From contig JAIBJP010000046.1 of assembly GCA_020029625.1 (NCBI GenBank), positions 1-11,017 on the forward strand: a stretch of 11,017 bases of DNA, read 5' to 3'. Below the pieces are notes generated by a model. The model worked only from the letters and a program-made list of their open reading frames with translations. It was not told the DNA's origin and searched no databases. Within the stretch, counting starts at the first letter, position 1, and every line of letters begins with the position of its first letter. The position numbers and the translations under genes were made by a program. Positions 6,928 through 11,017 of this stretch are shown here, in pieces. The stretch comes from Actinomycetota bacterium. GTDB lineage: Bacteria > Actinomycetota > Thermoleophilia > Gaiellales > Gaiellaceae.

Positions 6928-6966
6928 AAGGAGGGGGCTCGTGGGGGAACCACGGGTTCCCCCACG
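6928..6966 (+). repeat. 39-nt palindromic repeat, copy B (plus orientation)
   Basis: AAGGAGGGGG, a 3-nt linker, then a 12-bp perfect hairpin (arms 6940-6951 and 6955-6966, loop ACG). It lies 18 nt before the rpsP start and 20 nt after the ffh stop. It matches copy A at 589-627 (opposite strand) at 34 of 39 positions. The head AAGGAGG also acts as a plausible Shine-Dalgarno for GTG 6941, opening a 9-codon frame (MGEPRVPPR, stop TGA 6968-6970) that covers the hairpin. There is no T-run after the stem. Confidence 0.75.
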
Positions 6967-6983
6967 TTGAACAGAGGAGATAG

Positions 6984-7223
6984 ATGGCAGCGAGGATCAG
7001 ACTGACCCGTGTCGGGTCGAAGAAGAACCCCGTCTACCGGGTTGTCGTCGCGGACTCGCGCTCGCCGCGCGACGGCAAGTTCATCGAGATCGTCGGCCGC
7101 TACAACCCGCAGACCGACCCCTCGACGATCGAGCTCGACGAGGCCAAGGTGCGCGACTGGATCTCCAAGGGCGCCCAGCCCTCGGGGTCCGTACAGAAGC
7201 TCCTGAAGGCGAAAGGTCTTTAA
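6984..7223 (+). CDS. rpsP: 30S ribosomal protein S16
   Basis: 79 residues, the usual size for bS16, a small-subunit assembly protein bound to the 16S 5' domain. The start ARIRLTRVGSKKNPVYRVVVADSRSPRDGK-type sequence and the later GRYNP (38-42) are diagnostic; WISKGAQPSGSVQKLL closes the fold. ATG 6984 has GAGGAG at 6974-6979, rather close to the start. It is the first gene of the rpsP-yraN operon; the hairpin repeat immediately upstream may influence its expression. Its TAA shares one base with the khpA start (TAATG). Confidence 0.98.
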   Translation: MAARIRLTRVGSKKNPVYRVVVADSRSPRDGKFIEIVGRYNPQTDPSTIELDEAKVRDWISKGAQPSGSVQKLLKAKGL

Positions 7224-7453
7224 TGAAGGAGCTCGTCGAGTACCTCGCGAAGGGGCTCGTGGACGAGCCCGACGCGGTCCGCGTCGAGCGGGTCGAGCGC
7301 GACGGCGCAGTGGTGCTGGAGCTTCACTGCGCGCCTGACGACGTGGGCAAGGTCATCGGCCGCCAGGGGCGCACCGCGCGTGCTCTCCGCACGATCGTCC
7401 GCGCGAGCGGCGCCCGCTCGAACGAGCGTGCTCTGCTCGAGATCGTCGGGTGA
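7223..7453 (+). CDS. khpA: KH-domain RNA-binding protein KhpA
   Basis: A 76-residue protein made of a single type II KH domain, with the RNA-binding GxxG loop as GRQG (46-49) inside GKVIGRQGRTARALR. KhpA (YlqC, UPF0109), often paired with KhpB/Jag, binds many RNAs and affects cell division and elongation in Gram-positive bacteria. Its location directly after rpsP is the conserved one. The ATG overlaps the rpsP stop by one base, and AAAGG inside the end of rpsP provides a ribosome-binding site, so the two are likely translationally coupled. It ends LLEIVG, as expected. Confidence 0.94.
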   Translation: MKELVEYLAKGLVDEPDAVRVERVERDGAVVLELHCAPDDVGKVIGRQGRTARALRTIVRASGARSNERALLEIVG

Positions 7454-7589
7454 ACCAGGCGTCCCAACCCGTGACGCCTTCCGGGCGCTGCACGGCTGCA
7501 AAGCGTCGCCAGGCGGCGTCCTCGGTCGCCCCCGTACTTACCTTCAGTAGGGGGGCTCCCTCCATCCTTGCCCGGCTCGCTTTTCGCGC
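7454..7589 (+). promoter_or_regulatory. Structured intergenic leader between khpA and rimM
   Basis: The longest non-coding gap in the operon (136 nt). Three elements are visible. Hairpin 1 has arms 7457-7463 and 7473-7479 (AGGCGTC/GACGCCT, 7 bp) directly after the khpA stop. A second GGCGTC at 7515-7520 can pair with the same GACGCC (7473-7478), so the two pairings exclude one another. Hairpin 2 has arms 7528-7538 and 7546-7556 (GCCCCCGTACT/AGTAGGGGGGC, 10 pairs with one G-G mismatch, 7-nt loop). No T-run follows. It could be a partial terminator, an attenuator or an RNA-processing site ahead of rimM-trmD; no known riboswitch class is recognised. Confidence 0.4.
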
Positions 7590-8081
7590 GTGAGCGCACC
7601 GGAAACGCCACCGGCTGGAACGCCGCTAGTCCCGGTCGGCCGCGTCGGCCGGCCGCACGGGCTCGACGGCTCGTTCGTCGTCGAGAACGCGAGCGAGGAC
7701 CCTGAGCGGTTCGTGGCAGGCTCGCCCATCCTCCTCGACGGGGAGGAGGCGAAGGTAGTCACGTCCAAGCGCGCTGGGCGGCGGCTCGTCGTCCGCCTCG
7801 ACCGCGAAGCGAGGCGCGGCGCGGTGCTCGCCGTGCCGCGAAGCGTCCTCCCGGAGACGGCCGAGGACGAGTACTACGTGTTCCAGCTCGTCGGCCTGGC
7901 CGTGGAGGAAGAAGGCGGCCGCGCACTCGGGCGCGTGCAGGACGTTGCCCCCGGCGTGGCGAACGACGTGCTCGAGCTCGACACCGGGACCGCGCTCCCG
8001 CTCGTCGAGGATTGCGTGCTTGCCGTCGACCTCGACCAGGGACGCATCCTCGTGGCGCAGGGGTTCGCGCCTGAAAGCTAG
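7590..8081 (+). CDS. rimM: Ribosome maturation factor RimM
   Basis: 163 residues. RimM helps mature the 30S head domain and binds S19. The N-terminal RimM barrel contains LVPVGRVGRPHGLDGSFVV (13-31); after a linker comes the PRC barrel, from EYYVFQLVGLAV (94-105) through GRVQDVAPGVANDVLEL to ALPLVEDCVLAVDLDQGRI. The length and order are typical. The GTG start at 7590 gives a 12-residue Pro/Ala-rich lead-in before the conserved block. There is no Shine-Dalgarno, so the exact start is less certain than the gene. It sits between khpA and trmD, its usual place. Confidence 0.95.
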   Translation: MSAPETPPAGTPLVPVGRVGRPHGLDGSFVVENASEDPERFVAGSPILLDGEEAKVVTSKRAGRRLVVRLDREARRGAVLAVPRSVLPETAEDEYYVFQLVGLAVEEEGGRALGRVQDVAPGVANDVLELDTGTALPLVEDCVLAVDLDQGRILVAQGFAPES

Positions 8082-8100
8082 GTTTTTCCACCCAGCCGCC

Positions 8101-8757
8101 TTGCAAATCGACGTCTTCACACTGCTGCCGCATGCCTTCTCCTGGCTGACCGAGCAACGACCGCTAGCGGCCGTTCTCGGGTCGGAGCTCGACCTACGCC
8201 TCTGGAACTACCGCGACTTCACGCCGCTGACCGGCGGCCAGGTCGACGATGAGCCGTACGGGGGCGGCGCCGGGATGATCTTGCGCGTGGACGTCGTGGA
8301 CGCTGCCTTGGAGGCCGTCTACGGCGACCTCGGGTCGCGGCGGATTCTCGCTCTGACGCCCCAGGGGCGGCAGCTAAACCAGGAGCTCGTGGACGAGCTC
8401 GCAAGAGAAGAGGCCTTCACGCTGCTCTCCGCCCGCTTCGAGGGGTTCGACGAGCGCGTAGTGGAGCACTTCGCCACGGACGCGGTCTCGATCGGCCCCT
8501 ATGTCCTCTCCGGTGGCGAGCTTCCGGCCATGGTCGTGCTCGAGGCTGTCGGACGCCGCCAGCCGGGTGCGATGCGCGCCGAGAGCGCGATGTACGAGAG
8601 CTTTTCGCCCTCGCTCGAGGGTGGGCTCGAGTTTCCCCAGTACACGAGGCCCGCGGAGTTTCGTGGTTGGCGGGTGCCCGAGGTCTTGCTGTCAGGCGAC
8701 CACGCCCGGATCGATTCCTGGCGCAAAGAGCAGAGCCGGGAGAGGACGCTCTCGTGA
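8101..8757 (+). CDS. trmD: tRNA (guanine-N1)-methyltransferase TrmD
   Basis: The SAM-dependent trefoil-knot enzyme that makes m1G37 in tRNAs and prevents +1 frameshifting; usually essential. 218 residues from TTG 8101, chosen because MQIDVFTLLP matches the conserved N-terminus; 19 nt separate it from rimM and no Shine-Dalgarno is seen. Motifs: DDEPYGGGAGM (49-59), LTPQGR (85-90), ARFEGFDERV (111-120), SIGPYVLSGGELPA (130-143), GGLEFPQYTRP (174-184), VPEVLLSGDHARI (192-204). Oddities against E. coli TrmD: Pro133 where Asp135 stands in SIGDYVL, Glu166 where the catalytic Asp169 stands (YESF for EDSF), and an end about 35 residues earlier. Arg152 (E. coli Arg154) is kept. It overlaps lepB by GTGA. 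Confidence 0.95.
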   Translation: MQIDVFTLLPHAFSWLTEQRPLAAVLGSELDLRLWNYRDFTPLTGGQVDDEPYGGGAGMILRVDVVDAALEAVYGDLGSRRILALTPQGRQLNQELVDELAREEAFTLLSARFEGFDERVVEHFATDAVSIGPYVLSGGELPAMVVLEAVGRRQPGAMRAESAMYESFSPSLEGGLEFPQYTRPAEFRGWRVPEVLLSGDHARIDSWRKEQSRERTLS

Positions 8758-9359
8758 GAGGACCGATCGACCGCATCACGGAGGGCCTGCCCTCCCCGTG
8801 GCCGACCATCATCGACTGGGTAGTCACGATCGTCGTCGCCGTGGGCGCCGTCCTGGCCATCAAGGCGTGGGTCGTGAATCCGTACCGGATCCCTTCGTCT
8901 TCCATGGAGCCCACGCTGCACTGCGCCGCGCCGGGCGTCGGCTGCCAGGCGAGGTTCTCGGACCGCGTGCTCGCCAACCGGTTCATCTACCACTTCCGCA
9001 GGCCCCACCGGCAGGAGATCGTCGTCTTCACGACGCCTCCCACCGCCGAGCGCTGCGAGAACGGCGCGGGCGGCGAGACGTTCGTGAAGCGGATCATCGG
9101 GCTTCCGGGCGAGACGATTCGTGAGCGGCGCGGGACGATCCTCGTCAACGGGAAGCCGCTCGATGAGTCCTACGTCCAGCCCGCCGATCGGGATCAGCGG
9201 AGCGGGCAGTGGCGGGTTCCGCAGGGGCAGTACTTCATGATGGGCGACAATCGCTCGTCGTCCTGCGACAGCCGGGACTGGGGCTCGGTGCCCCGCGAGA
9301 ACCTCATCGGCCCCGTTTTTGCCGTCTATTGGCCTCCGCAACGAATCGGCTTCCGCTAG
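8754..9359 (+). CDS. lepB: Signal peptidase I (LepB)
   Basis: A membrane-anchored serine/lysine protease that removes signal peptides from exported proteins; 201 residues. One membrane segment (about 18-40, TIIDWVVTIVVAVGAVLAIKAW) is followed by the S26 boxes: PSSSMEPTL (47-55) with catalytic Ser50, box D KRIIGLPGE (112-120) with catalytic Lys112, and box E MGDNRSSSCDSR (163-174). A short insert after box B carries Cys57 and Cys64 (HCAAPGVGC), with Cys101 and Cys171 also outside the membrane, so disulfides are possible. The GTG start overlaps the trmD stop by four bases and has AGAGGA at 8741-8746. Placement with ffh and rplS fits its secretion role. Confidence 0.96.
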   Translation: MRGPIDRITEGLPSPWPTIIDWVVTIVVAVGAVLAIKAWVVNPYRIPSSSMEPTLHCAAPGVGCQARFSDRVLANRFIYHFRRPHRQEIVVFTTPPTAERCENGAGGETFVKRIIGLPGETIRERRGTILVNGKPLDESYVQPADRDQRSGQWRVPQGQYFMMGDNRSSSCDSRDWGSVPRENLIGPVFAVYWPPQRIGFR

Positions 9360-9428
9360 CCCGCCGCCCCAGAACCGTCAGGGCTTCGCTGCTAGCATGG
9401 TCGGTCGGCTCAGCACGGCCGCCTTTCG

Positions 9429-9779
9429 ATGAGCACTCCGATCGACATCCTCGAGCGCAAGCAGCTGCGCGACGACATTCCCGACTTCAAGGCAGGGGAC
9501 ACCGTGCGCGTGCACTTCCAGGTGATCGAGGGCCAGCGTCGCCGGGTGCAGGTCTTCGAGGGGATCGTCATCAAACGCCAGGGACCGGGGGCCCGTGAGA
9601 CCTTCACCGTGCGCAAGAACTCCTTCGGCGTCGGCGTCGAGCGAACCTTCCCGCTGCATTCCCCGAAGATCGAGCGCATCGAGGTGCAGGCGATCGGAGA
9701 CGTGAACCGAGCCAAGCTCTACTACCTTCGCTCGAAGGTGGGGAAGAAGGCGCGCGTCCGCGAGAAGCAGCGGAGCTAG
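9429..9779 (+). CDS. rplS: 50S ribosomal protein L19
   Basis: 116 residues, the normal length for bL19, which sits at the 30S-50S interface. Diagnostic blocks are IPDFKAGDTVRVHFQVIEG (18-36), RVQVFEGIVIKRQG (39-52), FTVRKNSFGVGVERTFPLHSP (59-79) and AKLYYLRSKVGKKARV. The 69-nt gap before it is the only sizeable break between trmD and yraN. It contains a TAGCAT box (9393-9398) that could be a -10 element, so an internal promoter is possible but no convincing -35 is seen. No Shine-Dalgarno precedes the ATG. Confidence 0.98.
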   Translation: MSTPIDILERKQLRDDIPDFKAGDTVRVHFQVIEGQRRRVQVFEGIVIKRQGPGARETFTVRKNSFGVGVERTFPLHSPKIERIEVQAIGDVNRAKLYYLRSKVGKKARVREKQRS

Positions 9780-9784
9780 TCGCT

Positions 9785-10447
9785 ATGCTCGGCCCCGTGC
9801 GCCGCACGGGCCGAAAGCTCCTCAACTTCGACCGGAAACTGGGCGTGCGCTTCGTCGCCGGCGCGGACGAGGCGGGCCGCGGCAGCCTGGCGGGACCGCT
9901 CGTCACGGCGGCAGTCCTCTTCGATTACGACTGCTTGCGCGACCATCGCGTGCGCCCGCTGTCGCTCCTGAACGACTCCAAGCAGCTGACCGGCGACGAG
10001 CGCGAGCGCCTCTTCCGTGCGGTCTCCGGCTGTGCCGAGCGGATCGCCGTCCGCATCATCCCGCCGGCTGTGATCGACCGGGACGGCCTGCACCGGTCGA
10101 ATCTACGCGGCCTTCGCGAGACGCTCGCCGACCTGTGTCCGCCGGCGGAGGCCTGCCTCGTCGACGGCTTTCGCCTGGGCAAGCTGGCCCCGGAGCACAC
10201 GGCCGTCGTCGACGGCGACGAGAAGAGCGCCGCGATCGCGGCCGCATCCGTGATCGCCAAGGTCGTCCGAGACCGAACCATGCGCAGGATGGATGCGCTC
10301 TACCCGCACTACGGCTTCGCCTCCCACGTGGGCTACATCACGCCCCGGCACTCCGCCGTCGTGCGCGAGCGCGGTCCGAGCGAGATTCACCGGCTTTCCT
10401 TCGAGGCCCGCTCGTATGCCGAGCACGCGGCAGGTCTCGGGGGCTAG
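9785..10447 (+). CDS. rnhB: Ribonuclease HII
   Basis: 220 residues. RNase HII cuts RNA in RNA:DNA hybrids and starts removal of single ribonucleotides left in DNA. The active-site acidic residues are Asp28 and Glu29 in GADEAGRG (26-33), Asp127 in LVDGF (125-129), and Asp145 in the VDGDEKS block (142-148), followed by the signature SAAIAAASVIAKVVRDR (148-164). LNDSKQLT (62-69) and the late YPHYGFASHVGYITPRH (173-189) are also standard. ATG lies 5 nt after the rplS stop with GGAG at 9772-9775. The first 20 residues are a basic lead-in. The gene overlaps yraN by 32 nt. Confidence 0.96.
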   Translation: MLGPVRRTGRKLLNFDRKLGVRFVAGADEAGRGSLAGPLVTAAVLFDYDCLRDHRVRPLSLLNDSKQLTGDERERLFRAVSGCAERIAVRIIPPAVIDRDGLHRSNLRGLRETLADLCPPAEACLVDGFRLGKLAPEHTAVVDGDEKSAAIAAASVIAKVVRDRTMRRMDALYPHYGFASHVGYITPRHSAVVRERGPSEIHRLSFEARSYAEHAAGLGG

Positions 10448-10757
10448 AGCCGAGCGGCGGGTCCGGATCCACTACCGCCTACGCGGCTACCGCGTCCTCG
10501 CTGCGAATGTCCGTGCCGGCGGGAACGAGCTGGACGTGGTCGTTCGCCGCGGTCGAAGACTGGTTTTCTGCGAAGTGAAGATGAGGAGCGGGCCGATGTT
10601 TGGTGACCCCTGGGAAGCGGTCGGGCGCGAGAAGGAGCGCCGCCTGCGCCGGGCCGCCGAGGTCTTCCTCGCCCGAAACCGTGCGCTCGCCGAGCTCGAC
10701 GTCGCGTTCGAGGTCGCCGCGGTCCGCGGGCGCCGGATCGAGCGCGTCCCGCTCTGA
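10416..10757 (+). CDS. yraN: UPF0102 (YraN) family nuclease-fold protein
   Basis: 113 residues. It matches the UPF0102/YraN family, predicted PD-(D/E)xK nuclease-fold proteins of unknown role found next to rnhB and the comM/dprA region in many bacteria. Visible: GYRVLAANVRAGGNELDVVV (24-43) with the Glu38/Asp40 pair, FCEVK (51-55) giving the ExK part of the active site, and FGDPWEAVGREKERRLRRAA (62-81). The start MPSTRQVSGARAER matches the family N-terminus, so ATG 10416 is chosen even though it lies 32 nt inside rnhB; CGAGG upstream is the ribosome-binding site. comM or dprA, often next, is not here because an insertion sequence follows. Confidence 0.92.
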   Translation: MPSTRQVSGARAERRVRIHYRLRGYRVLAANVRAGGNELDVVVRRGRRLVFCEVKMRSGPMFGDPWEAVGREKERRLRRAAEVFLARNRALAELDVAFEVAAVRGRRIERVPL

Positions 10758-10758
10758 G

Positions 10759-10790
10759 CTGGCGGGTCTGGGGCGGGAGCCCAGCGCCAG
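10759..10790 (+). terminator. GC-rich hairpin, probable terminator of the rpsP-yraN operon
   Basis: It begins just after the yraN stop. Outer stem CTGGCG/CGCCAG (10759-10764 with 10785-10790), a 3-nt bulge, then inner stem CTGGG/CCCAG (10768-10772 with 10780-10784) with a 7-nt loop: 11 pairs, nearly all strong. No T-run follows, which is common for hairpin terminators in GC-rich actinobacteria. It may also limit transcription entering the IS element. Confidence 0.45.
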
Positions 10791-10843
10791 AATCGCTAGC
10801 TACCTGTCCCGCCTACACAGGTTGTGAACGGCTGAGAGGACAT

Positions 10844-10901
10844 CCGGGCCTCCTTTGAGGCTGTGGGTCTGCCACGACTCACGCCCCAAGGAGGGACCCG
10901 G
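10844..10901 (+). promoter_or_regulatory. Stem that would sequester the transposase Shine-Dalgarno
   Basis: CCGGGCCTCCTT (10844-10855) pairs with AAGGAGG (10888-10894) and CCCGG (10897-10901), 12 pairs with a 2-nt bulge at 10895-10896 and a 32-nt loop. The 3' arm contains the whole Shine-Dalgarno of the transposase and ends at the base before its ATG. A transcript entering from outside would carry both arms and be translated poorly. A small competing hairpin, GCCTC/GAGGC (10848-10852 with 10857-10861), is also possible. Confidence 0.6.
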
Positions 10902-11017
10902 ATGATGCTTCACCGTAACGCCAAGCTCGGACTGGCCGGCCGCCTCGCGCTCGTGCAGGCAATCGAGGGAGGATCGAGCTTGAAGGCGGCCGCGGCCGCC
11001 TTCAGCGTCTCGCCGGC
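10902..11017 (+). CDS. IS481-family transposase, N-terminus only
   Basis: 38 complete codons before the window ends. The opening LHRNAKLGLAGRLALVQAIE, then a helix-turn-helix-like stretch SLKAAAAAFSVSP, is the N-terminal DNA-binding region of IS481 transposases; the DDE catalytic core would lie downstream, outside the window. Two ATGs in a row (10902, 10905) are both possible starts; AAGGAGGG (10888-10895) is 6 or 9 nt away. Whether the gene is intact cannot be judged. It separates yraN from whatever the conserved cluster had next, so it is probably a relatively recent insertion. Confidence 0.85.
   Translation, partial: MMLHRNAKLGLAGRLALVQAIEGGSSLKAAAAAFSVSP

Larger units (their letters stand above)
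10823..11017 (+). mobile_element. IS481-family insertion sequence, left part only
   Basis: The family is given by the transposase start at 10902. The outer end is probably the TGT at 10823 (TGTGAACGG), since IS481-type inverted repeats begin with TGT, but the right end is outside the window so neither the inverted repeat nor the target duplication can be confirmed. An end nearer 10800 is also possible. Just outside lies ACCTGT/ACAGGT (10802-10807 and 10817-10822), a 6-bp palindrome touching the proposed boundary, and a CTAG at 10796-10799. Confidence 0.7.

Noticed and set aside
6928..6958. Possible G-quadruplex in the G-tracts of copy B.
   Set aside because: Only three runs of three or more G are present on that strand before the C-rich arm, and those Gs are better used in the 12-bp hairpin.
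5898..6965. Long minus-strand open frame opposite ffh.
   Set aside because: It overlaps the fully conserved Ffh gene along its entire length and shows no domain; a shadow of GC-rich codon use.
6922..7005. ATG-started 27-codon frame running from the repeat into rpsP.
   Set aside because: It has no ribosome-binding site of its own, overlaps rpsP out of frame, and is less plausible than the GTG mini-ORF with its Shine-Dalgarno.

Overview
This window is a compact, very GC-rich stretch of bacterial chromosome that reads as core housekeeping DNA. The gene content and order (smc-ftsY ... ffh-rpsP-khpA-rimM-trmD-lepB-rplS-rnhB-yraN), the GC-saturated third codon positions and frequent GTG/TTG/CTG starts point to Actinomycetota. 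The protein style (tandem DUF1059 + DsrE-like genes, short Smc, an IS481 transposase beginning LHRNAKLGLAGR) suggests class Thermoleophilia (Gaiellales/Solirubrobacterales-like). The phylum is fairly secure; the class is an inference.

Layout. 14-523: two small genes in one frame, a DUF1059 protein and a DsrE-like protein, separated only by a TAG stop, the second apparently starting at CTG. 524-644: a short spacer with copy A of a 39-nt palindromic repeat. 645-3751: smc and ftsY, overlapping by GTGA. 3754-5309: three accessory genes (GNAT acetyltransferase, short-chain dehydrogenase, small ABM-like protein). 5320-5526: a dodecin on the minus strand, convergent with the ABM-like gene and divergent from ffh. 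5577-6908: ffh. 6928-6966: copy B of the repeat. 6984-10757: the translation/secretion operon rpsP, khpA, rimM, trmD, lepB, rplS, rnhB, yraN, with one structured 136-nt gap between khpA and rimM. 10759-10790: a strong hairpin, probably the operon terminator. 10823-end: the left end of an IS481-family element, cut off by the window.

How the genes work together. Ffh and FtsY are the two SRP GTPases that bring ribosomes making membrane and exported proteins to the membrane, and LepB removes the signal peptides. RpsP, RplS, RimM and TrmD build ribosomes and modify tRNA. KhpA is a small RNA-binding protein. RnhB removes RNA from RNA:DNA hybrids and misincorporated ribonucleotides. Smc organises the chromosome. 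The cassette between ftsY and ffh has no evident tie to either process.

No complete new multi-gene system (defence, CRISPR, prophage, biosynthetic cluster) is visible. The least ordinary signals are: (1) a one-piece Smc of about 716 residues with arms less than half the usual length and a reduced hinge; (2) a 39-nt repeat with a GGAG-type head and perfect-arm hairpin in opposite orientations next to smc and rpsP, one copy also carrying a Shine-Dalgarno plus 9-codon mini-ORF; (3) a leader stem in the IS481 element that would bury the transposase ribosome-binding site; (4) mutually exclusive pairings in the khpA-rimM gap; (5) conserved N-termini that force CTG starts; (6) a dodecin without the usual flavin-stacking Trp and a TrmD with Glu in place of the catalytic Asp. 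No stretch over 300 bases lacks a gene.
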